64,000 nucleotides of DNA, from the NCBI GenBank assembly GCA_948567375.1, contig OX419755.1, forward strand, positions 38,073,001 through 38,137,000, in the 5' to 3' direction. The DNA is from Lunularia cruciata (taxonomy: Eukaryota > Streptophyta > Marchantiopsida > Lunulariales > Lunulariaceae). Under the pieces are notes generated by a model. The model saw only the letters and a list, made by a program, of their open reading frames with translations, was not told where the DNA came from and ran no database searches. Position numbers and translations under genes: made by a program. Shown in pieces: positions 11,196 to 23,103 of this stretch (positions within the stretch are counted from its first letter, which is position 1; each line of letters begins with the position of its first letter).

Positions 11196-12422
11196 AGCTA
11201 GAGGTATATATAATTCCAAACAGTTAGGAAGAAGGGTGAGAGAAGGAATAATTTAGAGAGTGGAGATTAAATTAAAATCCCATGTGTGACATTATCTCGC
11301 ATTGGGAGATGTCTCCCCACTAAACGAGATGGATGAATTAAGGTCTCTGTGTGACATTATATCACATCTGAATGTATGCCTCCCAACTAAACTGAAGTGA
11401 TGTCTCCAAACTGGCTCCCTTTAAATATATGAAGATATATTGTCATCTTATTCTATATATCTTTGAGTAAATTTAACATACTGAAAATTAATTTGTTTAA
11501 TATTAACATATAATGCTAAAAAGAAGATTTATACTCAAATATAATGCTTTTGATTAAGATAATAAAGTTTTTCTTCCCAAAAATAGATGAGTGATATAAT
11601 ATTTTGTCTTCTCAAAAAAAGACAAAGGCATATACTTTATAATTTGGAATTTGGAAATTTATTTTGAGTATAATTTCTAATAATTAAATGATTAGTACTA
11701 ATTATAAATTTATTCCTCTATTTTGTCCACCTTACCTCTTACATGGGTAAATTTTTGGACCTTCTAGATCAAGTAAAATCACAAATACTAACTAATCGTT
11801 TACTCTTAAAATTATATGAAAATATCATTCTTCTTAAATTACTGTAAAAAAATATGATTAATTCTTTGCTCTGGTCTAGTCTCATAATTATCCCAATAAT
11901 TGCTTATCTGGATATTATAATTACCGTGTTTGTTTTTGAATAGGATTTCCAGCAAAGAAATGTTTTTCTAGTGATTAAAGTAATCGAGATGTAACCTTAC
12001 TGATTAATAGTCTGAATCGCTTGAATAGAAATTAACTTTTAGCAAGAATTGTGCACTATCTGGGAAGATGGTTACCTTTCTATATCGAGTTTATTTATGG
12101 TAGTTATATTTTCTATAAATATATTTATGAGTATTTGATAAATTGTACTACATGAGAAAGAAAAACCCGTCTACGGAGTTCAACCAGGTGCCAGGTGTCT
12201 TTCTCAGGGAATGTAGGAGACACCCGTCACCGGGTTCATTTAGTTCAGTTCGGAAAGGGGAGCTGCTTGCTGTGACAAGAAGGCACAGGAAGGGGAGACT
12301 TTAGGGAATTCTAGGGAGCATTGAGTTAAGTGATGTTCCAAGTATTGTGATGGTGGTGTCGTCGAGACGGTCATTTACTTGATAAAATGAGTAGGGCGGA
12401 TTTCCTTTTGTAGGACGAAGCG
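11196..12422. other. Spacer and probable promoter/5' UTR of the SKIP16 gene
   Basis: 11196-12150 is AT-rich without coding signal. From about 12160 base composition becomes more GC-rich, consistent with the 5' untranslated region of the gene that starts at 12423. No TATA box or transcription start can be fixed from sequence alone. Confidence 0.5.
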
Positions 12423-15294
12423 ATGGCAGAGCAGATATCAGGGCCAATTCTGCAGAATGTTTTCACCAAATTGGATGGAGAGGATTGTGCTCGAGCGGCT
12501 TGTGTAGATCGCACTTGGCGCCAGGTGGCTGATGAAGATGCCGTCTGGAAGGCGTTGTGTCTCCGTGAATTGCGGCTGTGTTCAGCTGTTGATCATGCCG
12601 GGAACAAATGTGTTTCATTCAAGGTCAGTTAGTTGTCCAGCAATTGATCTTCAGAGCTCCTCCGATTCCTTCCTGTGTCGCGAGAGAAACCTTTGCTTTT
12701 TGTGGGAAGAGAAGGGTACAGGCTTTGTCGATTTAACTTGAGTAATCATCACATTTTGCTAGAGAGTCAAAACGGCCTCTGCACCACCACAGGCACTTGT
12801 TGCATGAGAAGTTGATTATTGGAGATGCCATTAGGTAAGGCTGAAGGACTTATGTTTCGAGTACCTTGCTTTGGACTTTGAGGGAGTGGTCTACTTATAA
12901 TGAAGCACGGAATAATTGTAATGGTTTACATTTGGGAAATGGTTCGTTGAGAGTGGTAGCCGCTATCTGGAGTGAGTCCGTCTAAATATGCATAGTCTCC
13001 TCTTTCAGAATTTGCACGTTCTGCATATTCAGAAGATCAAACTCGTGCTATTAGAACAGTATGTACTTTTGTGGAATTTATGCACACATCTAATGTTTGC
13101 CGAACGCTTAGTGTCCGTCTCTTTCGAGCAGAGCCATTTTTTCAGAGTCTTGACTCCATCATTTCCTGCTGAGTTACAGGAAGCATACGTTTCTTGGAAG
13201 GAAACTTTCAGTGGCTACCCAATGCCCCTGGTAGCAAGAACCAAGCTTTGCTGGGATACGATAAAAGATTGGTTGAGAGTCAACTTTCCTGATGTGTTGG
13301 ACACACTAGCTCCTGGATGTTCTTCTACTGAGATTGAAAATGCAGAACAAGGGCTTGGGTTTGCTCTCCCCGATAGTGTGCGGCTACTCTATCAAATGTG
13401 TGACGGGCAGTATCTACCTGAAGATGATGGAGATTTGGAAGGTTCTACTTTCTATTTGGGTTTACTCGGTGGTTACAGATCTTACGATCATATCGTGAAT
13501 GTTCAATTGTTACCTCTCAACCAGGTGGTAAGTCTCAGCATTCATCCGCGTTTGAAGTTGAATTTGGATATGGGGCGGATTGTAATTGCACAATCTTTCA
13601 AATCGAGGAAACTATTTTACTTGGATTGTAACGATGGGCAAGTCTACGTGGGGACTCGAAACTATGGGCTCTATGGAGATATGATGCCTTGTACACCAGT
13701 TCAGGAACGAGGAGCTCATCCAAAAGATGGGATGTTACGCTGGTTAGAGTATTATGGTCAATGCTTACAAGGTGGTATGTTCTGTGTAACGAACCGTGGA
13801 TCTCGAAGCATCAGTCTGTTTCCGTTGAAGGAGCCTCTCTGCACGAAGGCCATATCCCACGGTTTGCAGGTGAGAAGATGTTCCATACGTTGGTGTTTCT
13901 CGTTGTGCTTGTTGACTCTGTCATCTCGTACTTGGCCCGAGACCCGAGGTACAATAATATCGTAGCTTACACCAAAGAATTATATTCCTGCTTCGATGGA
14001 ACACACTGCCCTTATGTACCATGGATATGTAGATTACCCACTTTCAGTACTCTATTTTGCAACGGTAACCGTGAAGATTAACTTTACGGGAAGATAGTGC
14101 TTATCTCAATCTTCTGATCATGCGCATTCTTTTGTGTGTTCAGGTTCAATGCTCTGCTGTGTTTGTACCAGAGTTATCAAATACCGACAGTGAAGAGGAT
14201 GAAAATAGATACATTTTTGCCTACTCTGTTAGGATCCGGTTGTTGCAAGAAAACAATGTGTACCACGGCAAGTTGATGGAATCTGCTCAGCTTGAGGGGC
14301 GACACTGGATTATTCGATCTGGTGATAAAATCACGAATGAAATACGAGGGAACGCTGTCATTGGAAAGGTATGTACTCTTTATATATCCTCTTCATCGTT
14401 GGTCTCAGCATGTGATATTTTCTGCGAATTATACGGAGGAGTCTTGTTTTTAAACTCAGCAGGTGGTTACATAGGGTAACATTCGAGTAACGTTATCAAA
14501 GGTTGGTTCAACGTCATTGTGTGGTTTATGTGAAATAAAAACAGTTAGAGCGCGAAGCACAGTAGAGGAGAATCATGCATGGCCCTCGAATGCGCAAGGC
14601 AACATGAATCTGAATAGACATTAATACATTCACTAATTGCCCTAGTATGCCTTGTTTTAGGCGATAGCCATATTAAAGCCTTTCTTGGCTTGCTGGGGTG
14701 TGCAGTACCCATGCTTGGAAGCAGGTGGAGAAGAATTTGTATATGAGAGTTGCTGCAATCAGAAAGACAAGACAGGGTCTATGGAAGGAGATTTCACATT
14801 TGTTCCCGGCAGGTTAGTTCATAACATTTTCTTCATATGGAAGCAACGTTTGCGCATCCAGTTGGAGATACTAATTAAGTAGACTACCGGGCTAGAGGCA
14901 AACCTCGACCACAAGTCATCCTCATTACGCCGGGTACATTTTGAATTTAACGCCTCTTACTGCTCTTTGCAGAATTGTCTTGAGTTGTGTTTGACACAAG
15001 CTAATCAACTTGAGCAGCGTGCAGTTCCTAAGTTTGTCATTGAGGAAGCAATTTTTTTGCGTTCTGTTTATTTATCGAACTGTGGTTTTCAGCTCAAAAA
15101 TGATAGGTTTCTGACTTTTAAAAGGTTGCTACCAAGTTAAGTTAAAGTTCCGGATCCCAGTAGAAGAAAGAGTTCACTGCTATTGTAACTGACGGTTGTA
15201 TCACTTTGACTGCAGAATAAGTCGACGAGAGGGTGCGCCGTTCGCAGCATACGTCGCACGATTTCCTCTGCAAGTACCCGATTATATATTCTAA
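12423..15294 (+). CDS. SKIP16: SKIP16-type F-box protein (F-box, SMI1/KNR4, ApaG), 5 exons, 433 aa
   Basis: Exons 12423-12623, 13180-13869, 14144-14368, 14706-14812 and 15216-15294 join in phase with GT...AG introns. The product of 433 residues is close to the roughly 436 of Arabidopsis SKIP16. Residues 1-50 form the F-box (LDGEDCARAACVDRTWR). Residues 95-230 form a SMI1/KNR4 (SUKH) domain with LPDSVRLLYQMCDGQ and GLLGGYRSY. Residues 298-433 form the ApaG/DUF525 domain with VQCSAVFVPE, GNAVIGKYP, GGEEFVYES and GSMEGDFTFVPG, ending FPLQVPDYIF. Family knowledge: the F-box binds the SKP1/ASK adaptor in an SCF ubiquitin ligase, and animal FBXO3 has the same architecture. Substrates are unknown. 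The gene is intact, with no stops in the joined frame. It lies between transposon-rich blocks. Confidence 0.93.
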
Positions 15295-16431
15295 AGCACG
15301 GTTCCTACGGACGTACTTGCAGTTTTCTGAAGCTGTCCATACTTCATAACTTGACTTACTTCATGTAGTTGGAGATGTGTACATACATAGAAAGTCTACG
15401 CCGTAGTCAACGAAATAACCATGTTAATAGAATTTAAGACGGGATGATTTATGGATAGGGTGGTCCGACATACAATTTTGCTACTAAATTTAAGAGGGTC
15501 GCGAAACGGATAACTCTTTGGCGACTGTTGGGCAAGAGAAATTATCGTTGAGAAATACGAAGCACAACGTGTTACCGGAAGGAAAGCCTGCTTACGTGGT
15601 TGGTTGATTCGGGTTGGAGGAATGGATGTCTATCGCCTACAGAGCTGGTTTGTCATGCTTATTCTTTGATTTCCTTGCATCATCTCCCACATTTAAAGCT
15701 TGAGTTCTGGTGTCCTCTTTTACTTCGTGATGTTAGACTCGAGGTGAGTATGAAGAACTTATACTAGAAATCGAGTAAAGCCCTGCTTACATCACTGACG
15801 TCAAACAATAGATTGAGACACATTTGATCATAATAGACTCACTTTGCTCAAGAATAACCTCAATCCATCCAAACAATCCCACTCAAAAGCGGAGTTGAAG
15901 TTTCCATAGGTCCGGGTTCTGGCTCTATTCAAATTCAAAAGCCCTTCTTCTCTACGAGAGACTTCATAACTTACCTTGAGGAAAAAGAATTTATTCTCTG
16001 GTGTAAATCTTGGAGAGTGTCTAATGCTTCGACGAGTACGTAGATGCTTCTCATGATCCTTGTCTTTGGTCAGTGAAGGATAATTGGCCGTCTTTTCCAA
16101 GTTGAGTGTACTTGCAATTATCTGCGATCGTATCAGCCGTCACCAATTTCACTGAAATGTCTGTCTCTTTTCTCGAGCACAGATATCCTTTCTTTTTAAA
16201 TATACAGAACTTCTCGATCTTAGAAATGCCTCTTTGAAACCACTTCATAACGTGTCTACGACCTGCCTTTTAATTTTAACTATGGATGAGTTTAAAGATG
16301 TCATCGCGAAGTCTCGGATCTAGATTTTGGGGGTGATGATTCACTATATTATTACAACTGTTTGAACATCATATAAGATACAATCCAGTTCACGTAATTT
16401 TCATGTATATGAAATTTTCTAAATGCGAATT
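15295..16431. other. Spacer downstream of SKIP16
   Basis: It holds the 3' UTR of the preceding gene and about 1 kb without recognisable coding sequence. Short minus-strand frames at 15828-16248 have no family resemblance and no splice-supported extension. Confidence 0.5.
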
Positions 16432-16467
16432 TTCTTGTTTTCACACGACCGCGTGTGAAAACAAGAA
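16432..16467. repeat. Perfect palindrome, 16-bp arms, 4-nt loop
   Basis: TTCTTGTTTTCACACG at 16432-16447 is followed by ACCG and its exact reverse complement at 16452-16467. It lies precisely at the outer (3') boundary of the LINE-derived repeat that begins at 16468. Confidence 0.9.
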
Positions 16468-16785
16468 GGATGGGACCCCATCAAGCCCGGACAAGGAAAA
16501 GACAAAGGGGGTAAAAAGGGGCTAAGCTCCACTAGTATCGGTAAAGAAAGGAAAACTTAATTTAACTAAATTTAAAAAGAGAAAGAGCGACCGAGTAGAA
16601 AACACGAAGGCTCGGAAGACCCCATCCTTAGTGTTTTCTACGCTGTAACCCTTTTCCTTTTTAAGTTTAGTTAAATTACGTTTTCCTTCTTTTACTCCTT
16701 GGACTTTTACTAAACCCCTAAGACCCCATCAAGCCGGACAAGGGTGAGACAAGATAGGTAAAATGGGGCTAAGCCCCAAGAGAGT
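16468..16785 (-). repeat. Duplicated 3' tail of LINE copy 1 around a foldback insert
   Basis: GACCCCATCAAGCC followed by GGACAAGG and a GGGGCTAAGC block occurs at 16476-16530 and again at 16722-16775. The second LINE copy has the same motif at 61231-61320, with the GGCTAAGCCCCAA block repeated there as well. The element tail therefore consists of short tandem repeats rather than poly(A). In copy 1 the two tail units are separated by the hairpin at 16541-16696. Confidence 0.65.
16541..16696. repeat. Long imperfect foldback (about 70-bp arms)
   Basis: The left arm 16541-16612 pairs with the right arm 16624-16696: GTAAAGAAAGGAAAAC against the reverse of GTTTTCCTTCTTTTAC, TAATTTAACTAAA against its complement, and GTAGAAAACAC against GTGTTTTCTAC. 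The loop is about 11 nt. The structure could be a small foldback transposon or MITE, or, if transcribed, a small-RNA precursor. Mismatches are few, so it is younger than the surrounding LINE. Confidence 0.8.
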
Positions 16786-18225
16786 CAATATGAGAAATCT
16801 GCCCTACTTCACGTAAGACATCTGAGCTATGCAAGTTGCATGGTCCACAAACAACTAGAGCATCCGACTAGGCATCACCTAGTGTGATTGCTCTCCAGTG
16901 GATTGCACCAGCCATTATCCTCTATACATCAATTGACACACGCTGTCTAAAATATACTACCGAGTATGAGAGTGAGAGTGGTACTCTCTAGCGCCTAACA
17001 TGATAAGCTCTCGTGCACTCCCTGCCAAATGTGTGGAACGCCGTGTCCATCACTCCATATAACTCCAAGGCTAGAGGAACAAAGAGGTGACCGTGCTGCA
17101 TGCCCCTATACTTGGAGACCTTAGGACTTGTTGCTGCACTCGCCGCCCATCCAAGAGAATGGGTAATCACTCCCTCCAAAACTATACCCACTAGGTCACG
17201 ACATCTACTCCTGTCACATGATCATCTCGGACCAAGTATAAGTCTGCACTGACACGTGTTGTTTGCAAAGCATACGAATGCTCCCTCCAAGCCAATTATC
17301 TACTCCCTCGTGCCATAGTAAACGTTATGTCACTAATAGCATCATGGGTAGCTATCCTTTGTCCTCCAAAACGACAGTATGTCATATGGACTACTATTGC
17401 ATCTAGTGTAGAACCACACTCACAAGTGAGTAATGAAGATGAAAATGGGTGGACCAAACCTAGACAAAACCTCATCATTGTAAAGAAAGTAGCTGGTGCA
17501 AATCGGAATGCCTTAATGCACGATCGAGCTAGGATCCAACAGCATGCATCTTGGTCGGAGCAAGAGCAACGACATGCTCTAGTAGCACAAGGAATGGATG
17601 TATCAACTAAGCAAGAATGTAACATATGCTCACATTGTTGTTCCATCAAGGAAGACTATAAACCTCTAGTCCAATCTAAGGATAATGAAGCAAAAGATAA
17701 AAAATCCTTGCATGCTCATGGGGATAGACTTCTCTTATCTACCGCAATAACATATGGAGAGGAAAAGGATCACTCTTCCAACTCTATCATATAAGTCCCC
17801 AAAATTGGCAAAACAAGAAGAAAGTATGGGTGCCCAACTACCCAAAAATGCTATAGCTGACATCTCCTCTATAGATAGCAAGCCAACCCTCCACACAAGA
17901 TTGGCAGAGTTGTTGGTCTACGTGCCAAATCCCTTGTCATATACTCAAATGTCCTTGTTTCAATAATATCACCAAAGACTTCTATAATCCTCCTATCAAA
18001 GGCTCTCAAACTTGAAAGGAAGGACAAGGAGAGGAGAATTGTGCGGAGGAGGTAAGTTGGTCAACGAGAAATACTAGAGGAGAGTATACCAAATGCCACC
18101 TATAGATCTCCTAGTAATGGAAGGTCATCCACTTGGAAAACATCCTTTGCAAGGGCAACACCTAAGAAGTGTGTGAGAAAATCCTTGGATCCTATTGGCA
18201 CTCCAAGAACACATAGTACATCTAT
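16719..18225 (-). mobile_element. LINE copy 1, 3' third (zinc motif and endonuclease-like C-terminus)
   Basis: On the minus strand 17440-17300 encodes C-x-C-x9-H-x3-C, then GGQRIATHDAI. 17190-16990 encodes EGVITH...KVSKY and a block ending RECTRAYHVRR. The same order and nearly the same residues occur in copy 2 (62027-61404). In this LINE type the region follows the reverse transcriptase and resembles a zinc-binding plus PD-(D/E)XK endonuclease module. Frames are broken. The copy is cut at 18225 by E1 and resumes at 27588. Confidence 0.7.
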
Positions 18226-18611
18226 TGTAAAAGACCCAACACCAAGGAGAGAAATAAGAGAATGAAAGCTCACATTGGGACACTTGAATGAGGGAAACTC
18301 TGAATGCCTAGCATGAGCTTCGGCTTTGATATTTATAGAGTATACAAGGCATTGAGAAGCTTCCTTAAGCTACTTTCTTGAAGTGTAAGCCAAGTTAACC
18401 GGGAAGCTTCTCAAGAAGCTTCCTTCTAGAAGCCATTTACTTGGTGTGCAAGCTAAGCTAGTTGGAAGCTTCTAGAAACTACCTACTTGAGGTACAAGTT
18501 AACCTAACCGAGAAGCTTCTTAGATACTATTGGAATATTCTAGGTTAATTTGTCCTATTTGCTACTTTGTTAGTCCTAACTAACTTTGTTGCTAAACTCC
18601 ATATTTTTACA
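18226..18611 (-). mobile_element. 3' LTR of E1
   Basis: It runs from TGTAAAAGACCC to TTTTTACA (386 bp) and is followed to the right by the pyrimidine complement of the polypurine tract. It contains GAAgcTTCtaGAA at 18465-18477. Confidence 0.85.
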
Positions 18612-18639
18612 TATTCCCCCACCGCTAGTGGTGATGTAC

Positions 18640-20035
18640 TCATTGCAATTGAAGCTTCAAACTCTTGGATGGCACTTTGTGCATTATGGAGATGAGAAAG
18701 AGGTTCCCATGTGGCATCATGAAGGAGATACCCTTTCCAAAGGGCCTTGTACTCTGTATGTTGTCAATGGCTTTGTTGAATGTGGTGACGTGCAAAGATA
18801 CGATCACGTTTGTACTCCTCATGATCATTGATAGAGACAAGAGGAAGAGGAGGTTGGATATGAGAGGAAAAAGAAAATGGATTAGGAACAAAGGGTTTAA
18901 ACTTGGAAATGTGAAAGATAGGGTGGATACACATATGACAAGGTAAGGTAAGTGATACGCAACAAGAGAGATAATTAAGGTGACATCAAAGGGTTTGGTC
19001 CCATCCACTTAGGTGCAAGTTTACAAACTTGGGTATCAAGTGAGAAGGGTAGGTTACTAGAGGAAAGCATGATCTTATCATCGACTTGAAAAGTGAGATC
19101 ACAATGGTGGTTTATATATTATTTTTGCCAATTCTAAGCAACAAAGAGATGAGATTTGGCTTGTTGGAGGGATTGGGATATGGTGGTCAAGAAGGTAGAA
19201 GTATGAGGGACGTGAGATGGAAGAGGAGCAAGAAAGGAATATGGAACAAGTGGATCTTGGAGAGAATTTGGTGCTTGCCTATTTGGAACTATTGTATGCA
19301 AACTCCGTAGTTGCAAGACATTCATCCCAATTGATGCGGTGGATGTTGATGAAGGCACAAAGCATATCCTCCAATATGTGATTTGCACGTTTAGTTTGTC
19401 CATCAATTTGAGGCTGATAAGCCATGAACAAAGCAAGCTTGGTGCCAAGTATCTAGAAGAGTGCTTGCCAACATTTCCTAGTGAATTGAAATCTCGGTCA
19501 GAGATGAGTACACGAGGCATCCCATGATGCTTGAAGATAGTGTCAAAGTAGATTTGCGCCAATGTTGTAGCATCCATGGTATCAAAGGTTGGCGCCAAAT
19601 GGATTTTCTTACTAAGCTTATCTACAGACACCATAGCTCACAAGGTCACACAACAATCATGATTGCTATGTGAACTTCATCTTGGGCAAGGATGTGATGA
19701 GATCCAAGCTCACGTGTTGCCATTAGTAGATGGAATGGGGAGTGGTTGAAGGAGTACACTTGGTTTTTGGTTGCTAGCCTTTTTGCATTAGTAGCTCTCA
19801 CACAATTGGACAAACTCTTGAACATCTTGTGTCATGTTGGGCCACCACCATTGGCGTTGGAGAGTACTCGTCCACACCCATATGACCAACAATTGGTAAG
19901 TCATGGATCTTCTTGGAGGTGTACAAGTCAAAGATCACCCTTGGGTGGAACATATATCCTGTCCTCATGGAATAGAAGGCCTTCCTTGGAGGAGAAGGAG
20001 GTGTATCCCTTGTCACATGTTGCAAGATGACCATG
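18640..20035 (-). pseudogene. E1 integrase and C-terminal chromodomain, degenerate
   Basis: Minus-strand pieces show integrase landmarks (VDKLSKKIHLAP, then HHGMPRVLISDRD at about 19630-19500) and, nearer the 3' end at 18850-18660, the remains of a chromodomain that in E2 reads YKVLWKGY and DATWEPL. The integrase would insert the element copy and the chromodomain would target chromatin. Frameshifts and stops interrupt every part. Confidence 0.75.
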
Positions 20036-20380
20036 TACTATCTAGCAGAAGGGATTTTGTTGTAGAGCAGACCTAAATTTGTTTTGGACCTTGGAGTTGA
20101 TTGACACCATTGTAATGACTATTGTGATGAGAGGAAGGGACTTCATATCCGGCTGTCATGATAGAAAATCAGGGATGACATGGAAAAAACTTGGTTTGCA
20201 CTCAAGTTTGATATCAAACAGTTGGAGTTGCTCCTCTCATTGATGATGTCGAGGAGAGAAATAGGAGAATGGATTGATATCAAACAATTGGAGTTGCTCC
20301 TCTCATTGATGATGTCGACTCTTCATGTGTTCTAAGTGTAATGTCTGCAACAAGGGTTTGTGATTAGTTCACATGATCAC

Positions 20381-21540
20381 TTATTTTCCCATGAGATAAT
20401 GCCTCCATACCTTGGTGGCATATACCATTGCTAGTTGTTCTTGATCTCGTGCAAAGTAATTCCTTTCTACGGTGTTTAATCGGTGAGACACGAAAGAAAT
20501 AGGATGTAACCCGTTTGGGAACTCTTGTTGCAACACAACTCTAATGGCAAAGTTAAAAGCATCAAGCACACAAGGTAGTTGACGATCATATGGTTGAAGA
20601 ATTGGTCTTGAATCCACCATATGTTTCAAATTTTGGAATGCTTCTTCATGCTTGGCGGTCCATTTAAAGCTTGAGTTTTTCTCCAAGAGATTGGTCAATG
20701 GCGCTACCACGTGTGCATAATAGTGGACGAACCGTCGGAAAAAACTTTCCAATCCATTAAATGCTTGTACCTTTATGGTATCCTTTGGAGTAGGCCAATC
20801 AATAATGGACTTCATTTTCTCCTCTTCCATCTTGATCCCATCTGATGAGATCTTGTGACCCAAGAAGATGACTTCTTTATGCCAAAAGGTACACTTTGAC
20901 TTCTTGCAATAAAACTTCCATTGACATAGTTGCCTTAGGACTTCTTGCACATGATTTACATGTTTGGCCTCCATCTTGTTAAAGATTAAAATGTCATCCA
21001 ATAATAACACCACGTACCAATCCAATAGTCCATCCAACACCCAATGCATATGATCAATGAAGATTGTGGAGCATTAGTGGGCTCATAAGGTAGAACTCTC
21101 CATTCAAAATGTCCATACTTTGTACAAAAGGCAATCTTTTGCACATCCTCCCTATCAATGGGGATTTGCCAATAGCCATTACAAAGATCCAACTTGGAGA
21201 AGTATCATGCTCCACTCAATTGATCAAGCAAGTCATCAATTTTAGGCAAGGGATATGCATTCTTTACTATTTGTTTATTGAGCCCATGGTAATCAATACA
21301 AAATGAAGTCCTCCATCCTTCTTTGGAACAAAAAGTACGGTGTTTCCCAAAGAGATGTACTATGTTGTATGAAATCCTTCTCCAACAACTCCGTAAGTGT
21401 TGTTCGCAACTCCTCCAACTCCTTTGGTAAGAGCCTATAGGATGGTCTACTCATTGGAGTACTCCCTGCCAATAACTCAATCTTGAAGGACATACCATGA
21501 TTGGAGTGTAATCCCTTTGGTAGATCATCAGAAAACACAT
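20381..21540 (-). pseudogene. E1 reverse transcriptase-RNase H, degenerate
   Basis: The minus-strand pieces are in family order: GSTPMSRPSYRL and ELEELRTTL (21480-21390), DLCNGYWQIPI and FEWRVLPY (21190-21080), then the catalytic LLDDILIF (about 21000), KEVIFLGHKIS, and an RNase H part with ARDQEQLAMVYA (20450). The second-position aspartates of the catalytic motif are kept, but the reading frame is interrupted at least twice. Confidence 0.85.
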
Positions 21541-21550
21541 CCGCAAACTC

Positions 21551-21790
21551 CTAAACTATTTGATCAACCATTGCTTGATGAGGTTCCTGACCCTCCTCAC
21601 ATTCTTCTTGTGAAATCAACTTGATACATACCACAAAAACAGACTTCTCTTCCTCCAAAGCTTGCTCTATAGCTGCTTCACTAACAAATTTCCCATCTAG
21701 GGACTTAACTTCCTTCAAAGCTTGCTCTATGGCTACTTTCTTGATAAACTTCTCATCTTGGGATTGACTATTCTTAGGTGTCTTACTCAA
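21551..21790 (-). repeat. 60-bp in-frame repeats between protease and RT of E1 (2 units)
   Basis: GCTTGCTCTATxGCT recurs at 21660 and 21720 on the plus strand. On the minus strand each 20-residue unit carries DGKFV and AAIEQAL. E2 and E3 have three units at the corresponding place. Confidence 0.8.
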
Positions 21791-21799
21791 AGGTGCCAG

Positions 21800-23103
21800 A
21801 TATCCTAATCAGAAATTTGTACCTTGGTGTTGTAGTTGATTGAATTTGTCATTGGTTCCAATCAAATTGAACCTTATGACGTTCAAGCCAAAGCAAACCC
21901 AAAATGACATCATAGTGTAGAGGTGCCACTACAAACCTTGCATACTCCAAAAACTCCTTCTCAATCTTGAAAGTGATTGGATGCAAGATACAGAATGTAG
22001 TTTCTATCATCCACTATCATCAATCTATTTTTGATTATTGGTTTGATAGGAATACTCAATTCCTTTGCTAATTGCATAGACATGAAATTCTCTAAACTTC
22101 CAAAATCCTACAATCATGATCAAATATCATACCTTGCACGTGAAACAAACTTGCATAGATTGAGCCTTCAATTCCATTAATCAATTTTGTAACAGGCGGC
22201 TCCTATTGGGATTTCTTGTTTTCCTAATCATTTCACTCCACAACTTCCATTTGGGCAATTTGTCAAGATCACCCATTCTTGAGTGGACATTCAACAACGT
22301 GATGTCCAATTTGGTGACAATAAAAGCAATTGCTGTTTGCCGCAATCTTTCTTGATCCATTCTACAAAGTGGTCTTTATTGGATGGCATCAATCTCCATT
22401 GGTGCCGGCTCCTCCACACGTGTATAATGTGATAGTTGGTTTGTGAATGTGAAGGTCGAGGTCAAGACCAAGTTGTTACAATCAAGGAATCAAAGCTCTC
22501 TATTAGCTGCATGGCTTCTTCCAAGTTTTTTGGCTCCGCATAGTCACTACTAATTTGGTTTATGACTTCAAGCCCCTCACGAATTAATCCAGAGCTTCAC
22601 CATCCATTATATCTAGAATTTGCATAATGGTATTTTGGAATTGTGTGATGTAGCTTCTTACAAAACCAACTTGCTTCAACTTTATCAACTTATCTTGTGC
22701 AGCTCTTGTAGCATTGATTGCTTGGAATTGCCAAATTATTATACCTTTGAATTCTTCCCTAAGGATTGGTGCAACAAATTGCCTTTTAGCTCACTCCACT
22801 TGAAATTGCCACCATAGCTTTGTTGCTCTATCCAATTTGCTTGAAGCTAAGAGAATTTTTTTCTGTTCATCTTGAAGATTTGTAGCCTTGAAATAACATT
22901 CAAAGTCAAATACAAAATTCTACATTGCGCTTGGGAGATTTTTGCCATCAAATATCTTGGGTTTTGGAAATTAGATTTGGTCCTCTCCTTCTCAAAATGG
23001 TGCTCTTTCTACGTGCTCTTGTTGTTGTTGATCTTCTTTATCCAACAATCAAGTAAGGTGCTTGATTTGTTATTGCATAACAAGGATAACCTTGGGCATT
23101 GCT
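21800..23103 (-). pseudogene. E1 protease and gag remnant
   Basis: 21830-22130 aligns with the aspartic-protease region of E3 (35118-35513). 22150-23103 aligns with gag, including a degenerate CCHC knuckle region near 22330-22250. Gag is interrupted close to its N-terminus by the E4 insertion; the first codons and leader lie at 26897-26960. Confidence 0.75.

Noticed and set aside
13689-14081. 130-codon plus-strand frame inside the SKIP16 gene
   Set aside because: It overlaps exon 2 and intron 2 in a different frame from the conserved protein.
15828-16248. Minus-strand frames downstream of SKIP16
   Set aside because: Low complexity, no recognisable domain, and the two frames conflict.
16432-16467. 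Rho-independent terminator
   Set aside because: The hairpin is perfect, but the sequence is nuclear plant DNA without a following T-run or an upstream bacterial-type gene.
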